From the NCBI GenBank assembly GCA_023260375.1, contig JALQVK010000011.1, positions 1 through 25,740 of the forward strand: a stretch of 25,740 nucleotides of DNA. The letters run 5' to 3'. The DNA is from Rhodoluna sp. GTDB taxonomy: Bacteria; Actinomycetota; Actinomycetes; Actinomycetales; Microbacteriaceae. The notes under the pieces were generated by a model, which did no database searches, was not told the DNA's origin, and saw nothing but the letters and a program-made list of their open reading frames with translations. Both the position numbers and the translations under genes were made by a program. Positions 17,501 through 23,727 of this stretch are shown piece after piece; the first letter of the stretch is position 1; every line of letters begins with the position of its first letter.

Positions 17501-17763
17501 TTGCCACTCAAACTCCCCCGATGCGCTCTGGAAAACGTGTGGTGTTCATCAGCCTGGACGACGGGCATGGAACCGCCGACGCCACATTCTTCGACGAAGC
17601 TCAAGCACGCTCCAGTCACATTCTGTTCAACACCCGACTACTGCTAATTGCCGGCAAGACCAGGCGCACGGGAATCAACGGAGTTTCCATAATGGCGGAG
17701 AACGCCTGGGACCTTCGAACTCTTTGGAGCGAGTGGTCTAAGCGGCCTGAATTGAGCGCTTAG
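14521..17763 (+). CDS. dnaE2: error-prone DNA polymerase, DnaE2-like PolC/DnaE-family alpha subunit
   Basis: I choose the GTG at 14521, which overlaps the DUF6504 stop in GTGA and begins directly with the PHP-domain HLHVASAFS pattern. This gives 1080 residues, the usual DnaE2 length. A longer reading from 14356 would only add 55 residues of antisense-like low-complexity sequence inside DUF6504. The order is PHP domain (1 to about 270), palm with PDIDID (411-416, metal-binding Asps 414 and 416) and KLDVLG (third Asp, about 568), thumb/fingers with RPGPMKGNMIAPYL and GFCKAHGAAFALPTYQSAWL, HhH region, and a C-terminal OB fold (LIAGVRVATQTPP). DnaE2 performs translesion synthesis, normally with ImuA'/ImuB, which are absent here. 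The SOS box upstream supports DnaE2 over the replicative DnaE1. Leu codon CTA is much used compared with leuS or lepA. Confidence 0.9.
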   Translation: MTFTHLHVASAFSGHYGVTRPELLAEAAAARAERALAITDRNGLYGSIKHIGACLKLGLNPIVGVSLNILNNQDEPLARCVILAHGGDGGIGWSALCRLVSKANTVKRKEAGIRLEHLAKYVNRDGLTVATVLLGPDSNFGRAALTENRTTAAGILIQWLKALPGKGALAVEIATHLTEPGTAYSLTQARRMLQLADNIGVPTILTNAVRYLSPDDALTADVLDAARHLEPLGSFEPQPNAQGWLKPANLMHKLAEEITEDRTRAKKLLDTTELLAQKCELNPERDCGWGKPKTPEKALLGIDGNPFEVLWQKAHAAIDWRYPHAKEKKLLDVKHRLSKELITINQLGFATYFLTVADVAQMIRDMRIRIAARGSGAGSLTNYLLGISGVDPIEHDLLFERFLSTERSSLPDIDIDVESARRHDIYRAIFKRYGSERVTLLSMQSTYRGRGAMRDSGLALGLDEEEIDDIAKNMWRFSARKFRDAAESKPELAKLNAALESDRKMNLLVDITERLDRLPRHISMHPCGVILGDGNLLDLTPVETSGMGLPMSQYDKDDMDPMGMLKLDVLGVRMQSAMAYAVREIEKTKDIVLELDDIPKDDPQTFELIRTTNTLGIFQIESPGQRELTGKHQPTEFNDLTIQISLFRPGPMKGNMIAPYLDGRHGFAKPEYLHPDLKPILQETFGVVIFHEHVLRIFDKMTGCGLAKADEFRRSLEDPRVAQSVERFFKTQANTRGYGRDTIEKVWTILASFSSFGFCKAHGAAFALPTYQSAWLKTHYPTEFLAGLLTHDPGMYPRRLLVAEARRLGVKLLPIDVNKSSDEFLVQPIPGTHDFGVRMSLTDVKGISDSEVQRIIGEQPYLDIADFYLRAKPSRRTLSNLALVGALDELAKHSGHNRGDIMQRVKELNLLKNRTKDDPDQFAFDFDLKEQLPRGEDLTKEEKLQAELDILKMDVTEHQIEQFRPMLDAMGVINSSELLSVRNKSEVLIAGVRVATQTPPMRSGKRVVFISLDDGHGTADATFFDEAQARSSHILFNTRLLLIAGKTRRTGINGVSIMAENAWDLRTLWSEWSKRPELSA

Positions 17764-18517
17764 AAAGACCCATGAAGTAGCCAGCAATCTTCTGATCAAC
17801 TGGAGCTTCTGGGTTGGTGGCAGCACCGAGCGTGATGAACAACGGGGTGAAGTGTTCCACGGTTGGATGTGCGTATGGCATTCCAGGCGCCTGGGTCTTG
17901 TAGTTGATTAGTGAATCAACATCACCCTTTTGCATAGCTTCAAGCGACCATGCATCGAACTCTGCCGACCAAGCCGGAGCGTCGGCATCGATTCGCCAGT
18001 CGCGAATGAAAGGCAGACCGTGAGTCATGAAACCAGAACCAATGATGAGAACACCCTGATCGCGAAGTGGCTTCAAACGAGCACCAAGCTCCATCAGCTT
18101 GACCGGGTCACTAGTTGGCATCGAGAGCTGAACTACCGGAATGTCGGCATCCGGGTACATAACCTTGAGCGGCACCCAAGCTCCGTGATCCAAACCACGC
18201 GTTGCGTGGCGGTGAAGCGGCTCGTTGTCAGGCATCATCGATGCCACAAGGTCTCCAAGCCAAGTTGCGTCCGGGGTTTCGTACTTCATGTTGTAGAACT
18301 TAGGTGAGAAACCACCGAAGTCGTAAATGAGTGGGGTGTTCGCGGCAGTTGCCGAAATCGAAATCGGTGCCGACTCCCAGTGTGCCGAAACGATGACGAT
18401 GCCGCGTGGCTTACCCACAGCACCCGACCACTTGGCCAACTGGTTCATCCAAAGCTCATCATCCAATAGCGGCGGAGCTCCGTGCGATAAATAAAGTACT
18501 GGTTGCTTCTCAGTCAT
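17738..18517 (-). CDS. class III extradiol dioxygenase, 4,5-DOPA dioxygenase-like (LigB/YgiD family)
   Basis: This 259-residue LigB-fold protein has the metal and active-site pattern of the DODA/YgiD family: SHGAPP with H12, SAHWE with H46, LDHGAWVPL with H111, and HPTVEHFTPL near the C-terminus. Family members open catechol rings using Zn or Fe(II); the bacterial physiological substrate is often unknown. The ATG at 18517 has no near ribosome binding site, and the nearest AAGG is too far, so a leaderless or coupled start is possible. It lies 23 bases after deoC on the same strand. Its last 26 bases overlap the end of dnaE2 on the other strand, and no terminator separates the convergent genes. 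Confidence 0.85.
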   Translation of the reverse strand: MTEKQPVLYLSHGAPPLLDDELWMNQLAKWSGAVGKPRGIVIVSAHWESAPISISATAANTPLIYDFGGFSPKFYNMKYETPDATWLGDLVASMMPDNEPLHRHATRGLDHGAWVPLKVMYPDADIPVVQLSMPTSDPVKLMELGARLKPLRDQGVLIIGSGFMTHGLPFIRDWRIDADAPAWSAEFDAWSLEAMQKGDVDSLINYKTQAPGMPYAHPTVEHFTPLFITLGAATNPEAPVDQKIAGYFMGLSKRSIQAA

Positions 18518-18540
18518 GACTTAAGTAAAGCACACCTTGA

Positions 18541-19218
18541 CTAGAATTTGGAATCAAATTCCTCAAGGATTGCAAACGTGCCTGAAGCGCCAACACGAGT
18601 CGCTCCAGCCTCAACCATATCGATGAGCTGGTCGAGGGTTCTAACCCCGCCAGAAGCCTTCACACCAAGCCCTGGCACGGTCTTAGCCATGAGCGAAACA
18701 ACGTGAGCATTCGCTCCCCCAGAAGCAAAGCCGGTCGAAGTCTTTACATAACCAGCTCCGGCATCACGCGACAACTCGCAGGCACGAACAATCTGCTCAT
18801 CGGTCAACTCGGAAGTCTCCAGAATCACCTTCACCAAAGCACCATCAGCAGCCTCAACAACCGCCTTGATGTCGGCAAGCACCAAATCATCACGACCTTC
18901 GATAAGGTGACCGATGTGAATAACCATGTCGATCTCGTTAGCGCCCTGCGAAACCGCAAGCGAAGTCTCGAAAGCCTTCACATAAGACTCATTGGTGCCA
19001 TGCGGGAAACCCACGACGGTAGCCAAGCCAACCGAAGAATCCCCCAGTAATTCTTTAGCCAAGACCATGTCGGACGGACGGAAACAAACAGCTGCCACAT
19101 TGGCCTCAATAGCGACCGCAACGGCTGCACGAATGTCGTTAGACGAAGCAGCCGGCTTCAAAACGGTGTGGTCAATAAAGCCAGCAATTTGTTCACGAGA
19201 GTATCCGCGGTAGGTCAT
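18541..19218 (-). CDS. deoC: deoxyribose-phosphate aldolase
   Basis: The 225-residue class I aldolase has FIDHTVLKP near the N-terminus, NEIDMVIHIG with D97, the Schiff-base Lys K159 in YVKTSTGF, and K187 in VKASGGVRT: all catalytic residues of DERA. It splits 2-deoxyribose-5-phosphate to glyceraldehyde-3-phosphate and acetaldehyde in nucleoside salvage. The start is ATG at 19218. Only 22 bases separate it from the divergent rpiB-like gene; on the minus strand TAGACT ends six bases before the ATG, with TGGCGA 17 bases further up, which suits a leaderless transcript. Confidence 0.95.
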   Translation of the reverse strand: MTYRGYSREQIAGFIDHTVLKPAASSNDIRAAVAVAIEANVAAVCFRPSDMVLAKELLGDSSVGLATVVGFPHGTNESYVKAFETSLAVSQGANEIDMVIHIGHLIEGRDDLVLADIKAVVEAADGALVKVILETSELTDEQIVRACELSRDAGAGYVKTSTGFASGGANAHVVSLMAKTVPGLGVKASGGVRTLDQLIDMVEAGATRVGASGTFAILEEFDSKF

Positions 19219-19240
19219 TCTCTCAGTCTAAGTTTGAAAC
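19219..19240. promoter_or_regulatory. divergent deoC/rpiB promoter region, likely leaderless
   Basis: The two start codons are 22 bases apart. Plus strand: TAAGTT (19229-19234), then six bases, then the rpiB ATG. Minus strand: TAGACT (19225-19230 on the complement), then six bases, then the deoC ATG. Both fit a TANNNT -10 at the distance seen in leaderless actinobacterial mRNAs. The two hexamers overlap, so the polymerases would compete. No strong -35 is seen on the plus strand. Confidence 0.5.
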
Positions 19241-19699
19241 ATGAGAATCGCCATGGCATCAGACCACGCTGGTCTTGAACTGAAAAAGACCATCACCAAA
19301 CTGCTTGAGAGTATGGGCCACGAGGTTACTGACTTCGGCACTCACACCTCCGATGCAGCCGACCTCCCCGACTACGTCTACCCCGCAGCCCTAGCCGTTT
19401 CGAATGGCGAGTGTGAACGAGGCATTTTCGTGGATGGCGTTGGTTACGGTTCCGCGATGATCGCCAACAAGGTCAAAGGAATCTTTGCCGCGGTTTGCCA
19501 GGACTCATTTTGTGCCGAACTAGCTCGCTCTCACTCCGACACCAACGTACTTTGCATCGGTGGCAAGATCATCGGCGAAGCCATCGCCCTCGAAATCGTC
19601 AAGGTTTGGATGACCACCGAGTGGATGGGTCTAACCGAGGAGAAGTACGCACGCCGCGTCAACAAGGTCAAAGAGATCGACGCGAAGCACTGCTGCTAA
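19241..19699 (+). CDS. RpiB/LacAB-family sugar-phosphate isomerase with variant active site
   Basis: The 152-residue protein has the RpiB fold signature: ASDHAG with H9, then GIFVDGVGYGSAMIANKV and SHSDTNVLCIGG, where H98 matches the ring-opening His. In classical RpiB the CGTGxG loop carries the catalytic Cys; here that position is Asp65 (DGVGYG). Mycobacterial RpiB also lacks that Cys, but uses a Glu further on. Ribose-5-phosphate isomerase activity is therefore likely but not assured, and another aldose/ketose phosphate may be the substrate. Its position opposite deoC suggests a link with pentose-phosphate use. A strong terminator follows. The C-terminus ends KHCC. Confidence 0.85.
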   Translation: MRIAMASDHAGLELKKTITKLLESMGHEVTDFGTHTSDAADLPDYVYPAALAVSNGECERGIFVDGVGYGSAMIANKVKGIFAAVCQDSFCAELARSHSDTNVLCIGGKIIGEAIALEIVKVWMTTEWMGLTEEKYARRVNKVKEIDAKHCC

Positions 19700-19701
19700 A
19701 C

Positions 19702-19730
19702 AAAAAAGCCACTCCGAAGAGTGGCTTTTT
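19702..19730. terminator. bidirectional terminator between the rpiB-like gene and tRNA-Ala
   Basis: GCCACTC (19708-19714) and GAGTGGC (19719-19725) flank a CGAA loop, with T5 after and A6 before. On the minus strand the loop is the very stable C(UUCG)G tetraloop followed by a T-run, so it also ends the transcript reading through rsfS and tRNA-Ala. Confidence 0.95.
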
Positions 19731-19736
19731 CTAATT

Positions 19737-19812
19737 TGGTGGACCTGAGGGGATTTGAACCCCTGACCCCCTGCATGCCATGCAGGTGCGCTACCAGCTG
19801 CGCCACAGGCCC
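19737..19812 (-). tRNA. tRNA-Ala (anticodon GGC), CCA encoded
   Basis: The 76-base cloverleaf starts GGGCCTG, pairing with CAGGTCC at the 3' end. It includes the G3-U70 wobble pair that marks alanine tRNAs. The D arm carries GCGCAGCTGGTAGCGC, the anticodon arm CCTGC-ATGGCAT-GCAGG has anticodon GGC, and the T arm has GGTTCAAATCC. Discriminator A is followed by an encoded CCA. It reads GCC and GCU codons. It lies downstream of rsfS on the same strand. Confidence 0.97.
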
Positions 19813-19852
19813 GGATTGTTGCTAAGCAACTTCTCCACTTTACTACAAAAAG

Positions 19853-20215
19853 CTAATCGGTGATGTCCAGTTGAATGGTTGGGCAACTGCCGAATAGGCG
19901 TTCGTGGGTGTAGTACATGCGCTCTTCTTCATGCATGACGTGTACTGCTAGGTCCCCGAAGTCGAGCATGATCCAGCGACTGGTGGTTTTGCCTTCGCGG
20001 CGGCGGGCTTCAACTCCTACCTCCTGAAGCTTGTATTCGATTTCATCGGCGATAGCCGAAACTAGGCGTTCGTTCTTTGCTGAAACCCAAAGGTAAACAT
20101 CGTTTAGCGGGTTTACCGAAGTAACGTCGATTGCCACTAGCTGTTCACCTTGCTTGTCTGCTGCTGTTTGTGCTGCGAGATTGGTGATTTTGATTGCTTC
20201 TGGAGTGGCTGTCAT
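19853..20215 (-). CDS. rsfS: ribosome silencing factor RsfS
   Basis: The 120-residue protein has the RsfS pattern: LVAIDVTSVNPLNDVYLWVSAKNERLVSAI, RRREGKTTSRWIMLDFGDLAVHVMHEEER and the ending YYTHERLF. It binds L14 on the large subunit and blocks joining of the subunits in stationary phase or starvation. The ATG at 20215 has an AAGGA ribosome binding site with short spacing. It follows the membrane protein by 14 bases and sits in the usual nadD-rsfS context. Confidence 0.95.
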   Translation of the reverse strand: MTATPEAIKITNLAAQTAADKQGEQLVAIDVTSVNPLNDVYLWVSAKNERLVSAIADEIEYKLQEVGVEARRREGKTTSRWIMLDFGDLAVHVMHEEERMYYTHERLFGSCPTIQLDITD

Positions 20216-20229
20216 GTTCCTTTTTCGTT

Positions 20230-20880
20230 TTAGAGTAGCCCGAGCCAGTTGGCAGCCAGGAGGCCGGCACCTAAAGCTACGAGCAAGATTGATGTGGTCG
20301 CTAGCAAAACGGTTTGACCTTCGCTACGACGATTACGAATCGGTAGAACAGCAACGCGAGCAGTTGAATTCATTACCGAACCCGACCGAATCGGTGGAAT
20401 TCCAGCCGTAGTCTCATCGCCCATATCCGCGGTAATCGCATCGTCGTTGGCTTCTTCTGGAGCGATGGTGATGATAGGGATGCTGCCAGTATTGTTCAAA
20501 ATTGGCATGTCGATTGCGCCAGTCTTAATAACTTCACCGGACTCGGTGATGATGTCCGCGCTCAGAGCGTCTGGAACCTCTTGAACAATGATCGAGTTGG
20601 TTTGAGGCTCCTTGAAAAGGCTGGCCGAAAATTCAACTTCCTCCTCATCCAGGTCATCAACCGAGGGTAAAAACTCTGGAAGTGTGGCTTCCGGTCCTTG
20701 CGCTACTGGCCGTTCGACAGGTGCCACCGGACTTGGTGGGGAAAAACTTGGAAGCTCAGCAATCGGAGCTGGCGGGGCCTGAGTGATTATCTCGGGTTCA
20801 ACTACGGGTGCGGCTGGCGAGACGACCGGTTCGTCGTCGGCCATCATGGCGGCCCAAAGCTCGTAGTCTGCGTCGTTCAT
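20230..20880 (-). CDS. hypothetical tail-anchored membrane protein between nadD and rsfS
   Basis: This 216-residue protein is not recognised. Residues 1-120 are acidic and Pro/Val/Glu-rich, probably disordered (MMADDEPVVSPAAPVVEPE, SFSPPSPVAPVERP, DDLDEEEVEF). A basic stretch RVAVLPIRNRRSEG (about 170-185) is followed by a single membrane segment at the very end (LLATTSILLVALGAGLLAANW). The positive-inside rule puts the acidic part in the cytoplasm. The ATG overlaps the nadD stop by one base (TAATG). The position between nadD and rsfS suggests a lineage-conserved neighbour, but no function can be named. Confidence 0.8.
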   Translation of the reverse strand: MNDADYELWAAMMADDEPVVSPAAPVVEPEIITQAPPAPIAELPSFSPPSPVAPVERPVAQGPEATLPEFLPSVDDLDEEEVEFSASLFKEPQTNSIIVQEVPDALSADIITESGEVIKTGAIDMPILNNTGSIPIITIAPEEANDDAITADMGDETTAGIPPIRSGSVMNSTARVAVLPIRNRRSEGQTVLLATTSILLVALGAGLLAANWLGLL

Positions 20881-21461
20881 TAATTGCTTGCCTGATAAAG
20901 GTTGTGCTTACCGATATATTGAACCACACCGTCTGGAACCAAATACCAAACCGGGTTTCCTTGCGCTACTCGCGCACGGACATCGGTTGAGGAAATGGCA
21001 AGGGCCGGGATTTCCAAAACACTGATTGCACCCTTCGGCGCGTTCGGTAATTCGAGCTTGTGGCCTGGCCTGGTAACTGCAACGAAGTGAGCGAGTGGCC
21101 AAACCTCGTCCACATCTTTCCACTCCAGAATCTGCTTGATGGCGTCGGCTCCGGTGATGAAGAAAAGCTCGGCATCCGGGTAGGCGGCACTGATATCGCG
21201 AAGAGTATCGACTGTATAGGTTGGTCCGTCACGATCAATGTCCACACGACTTACTGTGAACCTTGGGTTTGAAGCAGTGGCAATCACCGACATTAGGTAG
21301 CGGTGCTCCGATGCGGTTACCTTAGTTTTTTGCCAAGGTTCTCCGGTTGGAACAAAAAGGACGCCATCGAGCTTGAAAGCTGAAGCTACCTCACTGGCTG
21401 CTACCAAGTGACCGTGGTGAATCGGGTCAAAGGTGCCACCCATCACTCCCAAACGTGTCAT
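20880..21461 (-). CDS. nadD: nicotinate-nucleotide adenylyltransferase
   Basis: The 193-residue nucleotidyl transferase shows the [11 protein letters not shown] motif (8-18), the PxGxPWQK segment ([10 protein letters not shown]), FITGADA, and the C-terminal [13 protein letters not shown] motif. It joins nicotinate mononucleotide and ATP to give NaAD in NAD synthesis. The ATG at 21461 begins directly before the motif, as expected. It lies 28 bases after the small membrane protein and overlaps the next gene by one base. Confidence 0.96.
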   Translation of the reverse strand: MTRLGVMGGTFDPIHHGHLVAASEVASAFKLDGVLFVPTGEPWQKTKVTASEHRYLMSVIATASNPRFTVSRVDIDRDGPTYTVDTLRDISAAYPDAELFFITGADAIKQILEWKDVDEVWPLAHFVAVTRPGHKLELPNAPKGAISVLEIPALAISSTDVRARVAQGNPVWYLVPDGVVQYIGKHNLYQASN

Positions 21462-21489
21462 GGGTATGCACCGGTCGCCTTATAGCGAC

Positions 21490-21660
21490 TTAGTGGTGAC
21501 CTTTCGAGTCGTTTGACTTGTGTTCGTGACGGTTAGCTACGTCGCGGTAAGACCAGGTTACGAAGCCTAGAAGCAAGAAAATCGAGATAGCAATAACACC
21601 GTAAATAACGGTTGGGAATGGTGCCACAAACTTGGTTGTTGCTTCTGCAAAGTTCTGCAT
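21490..21660 (-). CDS. small single-span membrane protein, 56 residues
   Basis: I found this short frame between proA and nadD. It starts with ATG at 21660, five bases after an AGGAG ribosome binding site, and ends with TAA at 21490-21492. It begins MQNFAEATTKFVAPFPTVIY, has one hydrophobic segment (about residues 17-34, with GVIAISIFLLLGFV), then WSYRDVANR and a hydrophilic, His-rich tail ending KGHH. The layout suggests N-out/C-in. Function unknown. Good start signals and a tight fit into the operon (30 and 28 bases to neighbours) argue that it is a real gene. Confidence 0.8.
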   Translation of the reverse strand: MQNFAEATTKFVAPFPTVIYGVIAISIFLLLGFVTWSYRDVANRHEHKSNDSKGHH

Positions 21661-21690
21661 TTCGTCTCCTATTTGAGTTCTACTTCTAGT

Positions 21691-22935
21691 TTAGGCGCGA
21701 ACTTGACCGTTACCGCGAATCAACCACTTAGTGCTGGTCAATTCTAGAAGACCCATTGGTCCGCGAGCATGAAGTTTTTGGGTTGAGATGCCCACTTCGG
21801 CACCGAAACCGAATTCGCCACCATCGGTGAACCTCGTCGAGGCGTTAACCAAAACAGCAGCCGAGTCGACTTCTGCCAAGAAACGTTCGGCGTTTGCCTC
21901 ATTTTCAGTAACGATCGACTCGGTGTGGTGTGTCGAATACTTGTTGATGTGGTCAATCGCTTCGTCTAGGTTTTTTACAACCTTTACCGAAAGTTCTTGG
22001 GCCAAATATTCGGTTGACCAGTCCTCTTCGGTGGCTGGAATAACCGAAGGTTCGATACTTACAACGGTTTCGTCTCCGTGCAAAATTACCGACTTTTCAG
22101 CAAGCTTCTCAAAGATCTTGGGAAGGATACTGGCTGCGATTTTTTCGTGTACAAGCAGGGTCTCGAGCGAGTTGCAGACGCTTACCCGCTGAGTTTTCGA
22201 ATTGAACACAATGTCAACAGACCAGTCTTCGCGCGCGGTTTCATCGAGGAAGACGTGGGTGACGCCAGCGCCAGTTTCGATAACCGGAACTTTCGATTCA
22301 TCAATCACAGTCTGAATCAGGTTTGCCGATCCACGAGGAATCAGGACGTCGATTAGTCCGCGGGCGTGCATCATGGCTGTGGCACCTTCGCGACCGAAAT
22401 CGTCGACTGTTTGAACGGCATTTCGAGGTAAACCAACTGATTCAAGTGCGTCCTGCAAAAGTTTCACTAGAACGCGGTTCGTGTTCTCGGCCGCGGTTCC
22501 ACCTCGAAGCACGATTGCGTTGCCGGTCTTAATGGCCAAAGCGGTCAGATCCACGGTCACATTCGGACGAGCTTCGTAGATGGCACCGATGACACCGAAA
22601 GGAACTCGTACCTCAGAAAGTTTCAGACCGTTTGGCAAGGTGCTGGCACGAACCACTTCCCCAACTGGGTCATGCAGGGTGACAATCTGGGAAATTGCGT
22701 TGGCGAGAGAATTAATTCGCTCTTGGTTCAGCATCAGGCGGTCAAGCAGGCCGTCGCCGATCTCTTTGGCAATACCGTTTTCGATATCGACTCGGTTTGC
22801 TGCGATGATTTCATCCGCGCGTATTGGAAGCAGATGAGCAATAGCCTTGAGAGCTTCATTCTTCTTCGAGGTCGTGGCGACTCCCATGGCCGTGAATGAC
22901 TCTTTAGCCAGGCGGATGTTGTCGAGTGCACTCAT
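21691..22935 (-). CDS. proA: gamma-glutamyl phosphate reductase
   Basis: This 414-residue aldehyde dehydrogenase-fold enzyme carries the catalytic Cys254 in TQRVSVCNSLETLLVH, the PFGVIGAIYEARPNVT segment and the C-terminal TRFTDGGEFGFGAEVGIST motif. It reduces gamma-glutamyl phosphate with NADPH to glutamate semialdehyde, the second step of proline synthesis. The ATG at 22935 is nine bases after the proB stop, so both are clearly one operon. Length and motifs are normal. Confidence 0.97.
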   Translation of the reverse strand: MSALDNIRLAKESFTAMGVATTSKKNEALKAIAHLLPIRADEIIAANRVDIENGIAKEIGDGLLDRLMLNQERINSLANAISQIVTLHDPVGEVVRASTLPNGLKLSEVRVPFGVIGAIYEARPNVTVDLTALAIKTGNAIVLRGGTAAENTNRVLVKLLQDALESVGLPRNAVQTVDDFGREGATAMMHARGLIDVLIPRGSANLIQTVIDESKVPVIETGAGVTHVFLDETAREDWSVDIVFNSKTQRVSVCNSLETLLVHEKIAASILPKIFEKLAEKSVILHGDETVVSIEPSVIPATEEDWSTEYLAQELSVKVVKNLDEAIDHINKYSTHHTESIVTENEANAERFLAEVDSAAVLVNASTRFTDGGEFGFGAEVGISTQKLHARGPMGLLELTSTKWLIRGNGQVRA

Positions 22936-22944
22936 GACTAAAGC

Positions 22945-23727
22945 CTAACTTTCCTGCTGTTCAAACCAAGTGCCAACGCGGCCGCCAGCAAGAGCTTCGG
23001 CTACCTTGTGGGTGTCGGTTAAAAGCACTGGAATACCGTGACGGTTGGCAAGTTTGGCGGCAGTGACCTTGGTGCGCGCTCCCCCGGTACCAAAACCGGT
23101 TGAGGTGTCGCCAATCTCGATGCCTTCGAGATCATCTTCGTAGGTAACCCATTCGATGCGCTGAGCGCCTTCTAGTTTCGGTGGACGGTCGTAAAGCGCA
23201 TCAATATCGCTGAGCAAAATCAATACGTCGGCATTGAGAAGAATGGCAACTTGTGCGGCTAGGTTGTCGTTGTCGCCAAAACGAATTTCCTGGGTGGCTA
23301 CGGTGTCGTTTTCGTTCACAATTGGAAGAACGCGAAGTTCCAGTAAGCGCTCCATAGCGCGCTTGGCGTTTTCTTTGGTTTCCTGTTGTTCTAAATCGGC
23401 AGCCGTGAACAAGACCTGCCCGGCGACGATTTTCGAATTCTCAAGTTCGTTCTGATAGCGAGCAATTAGTCGGCTCTGACCTACCGAAGCTAATGCCTGG
23501 CTGGTTGCTAAGTCCTCTGGTTTTGATTCGAGGTTTAGTAGCGGCATACCGGTCGCGATTGCACCAGAGGACACTAAGACGACTTCTGCACCTTTGGTAT
23601 GTGCTTGAGCTAATGCCGAAACTAGGGTTTCAAGTTGTCCCGCATTTGCGCCGCTGATTGAGGATGATCCAACTTTGACGACGATTCGCTTTGCAGTTGG
23701 AATTTCTCGCGAGTCATTTATTGCCAT
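22945..23727 (-). CDS. proB: glutamate 5-kinase, short form without PUA domain
   Basis: The 260-residue product is the amino acid kinase domain only. RIVVKVGSSSISG near the N-terminus, VVLVSSGAIATGMP, PIVNENDTVAT, FGDNDNLAAQVA and GFGTGGARTKVTAAK are all family motifs for ATP, glutamate and proline-feedback sites. The C-terminal PUA domain of the roughly 370-residue E. coli type is absent; short forms are known in other bacteria. It phosphorylates glutamate as the first step of proline synthesis. The ATG overlaps the obgE stop by one base. Confidence 0.96.
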   Translation of the reverse strand: MAINDSREIPTAKRIVVKVGSSSISGANAGQLETLVSALAQAHTKGAEVVLVSSGAIATGMPLLNLESKPEDLATSQALASVGQSRLIARYQNELENSKIVAGQVLFTAADLEQQETKENAKRAMERLLELRVLPIVNENDTVATQEIRFGDNDNLAAQVAILLNADVLILLSDIDALYDRPPKLEGAQRIEWVTYEDDLEGIEIGDTSTGFGTGGARTKVTAAKLANRHGIPVLLTDTHKVAEALAGGRVGTWFEQQES

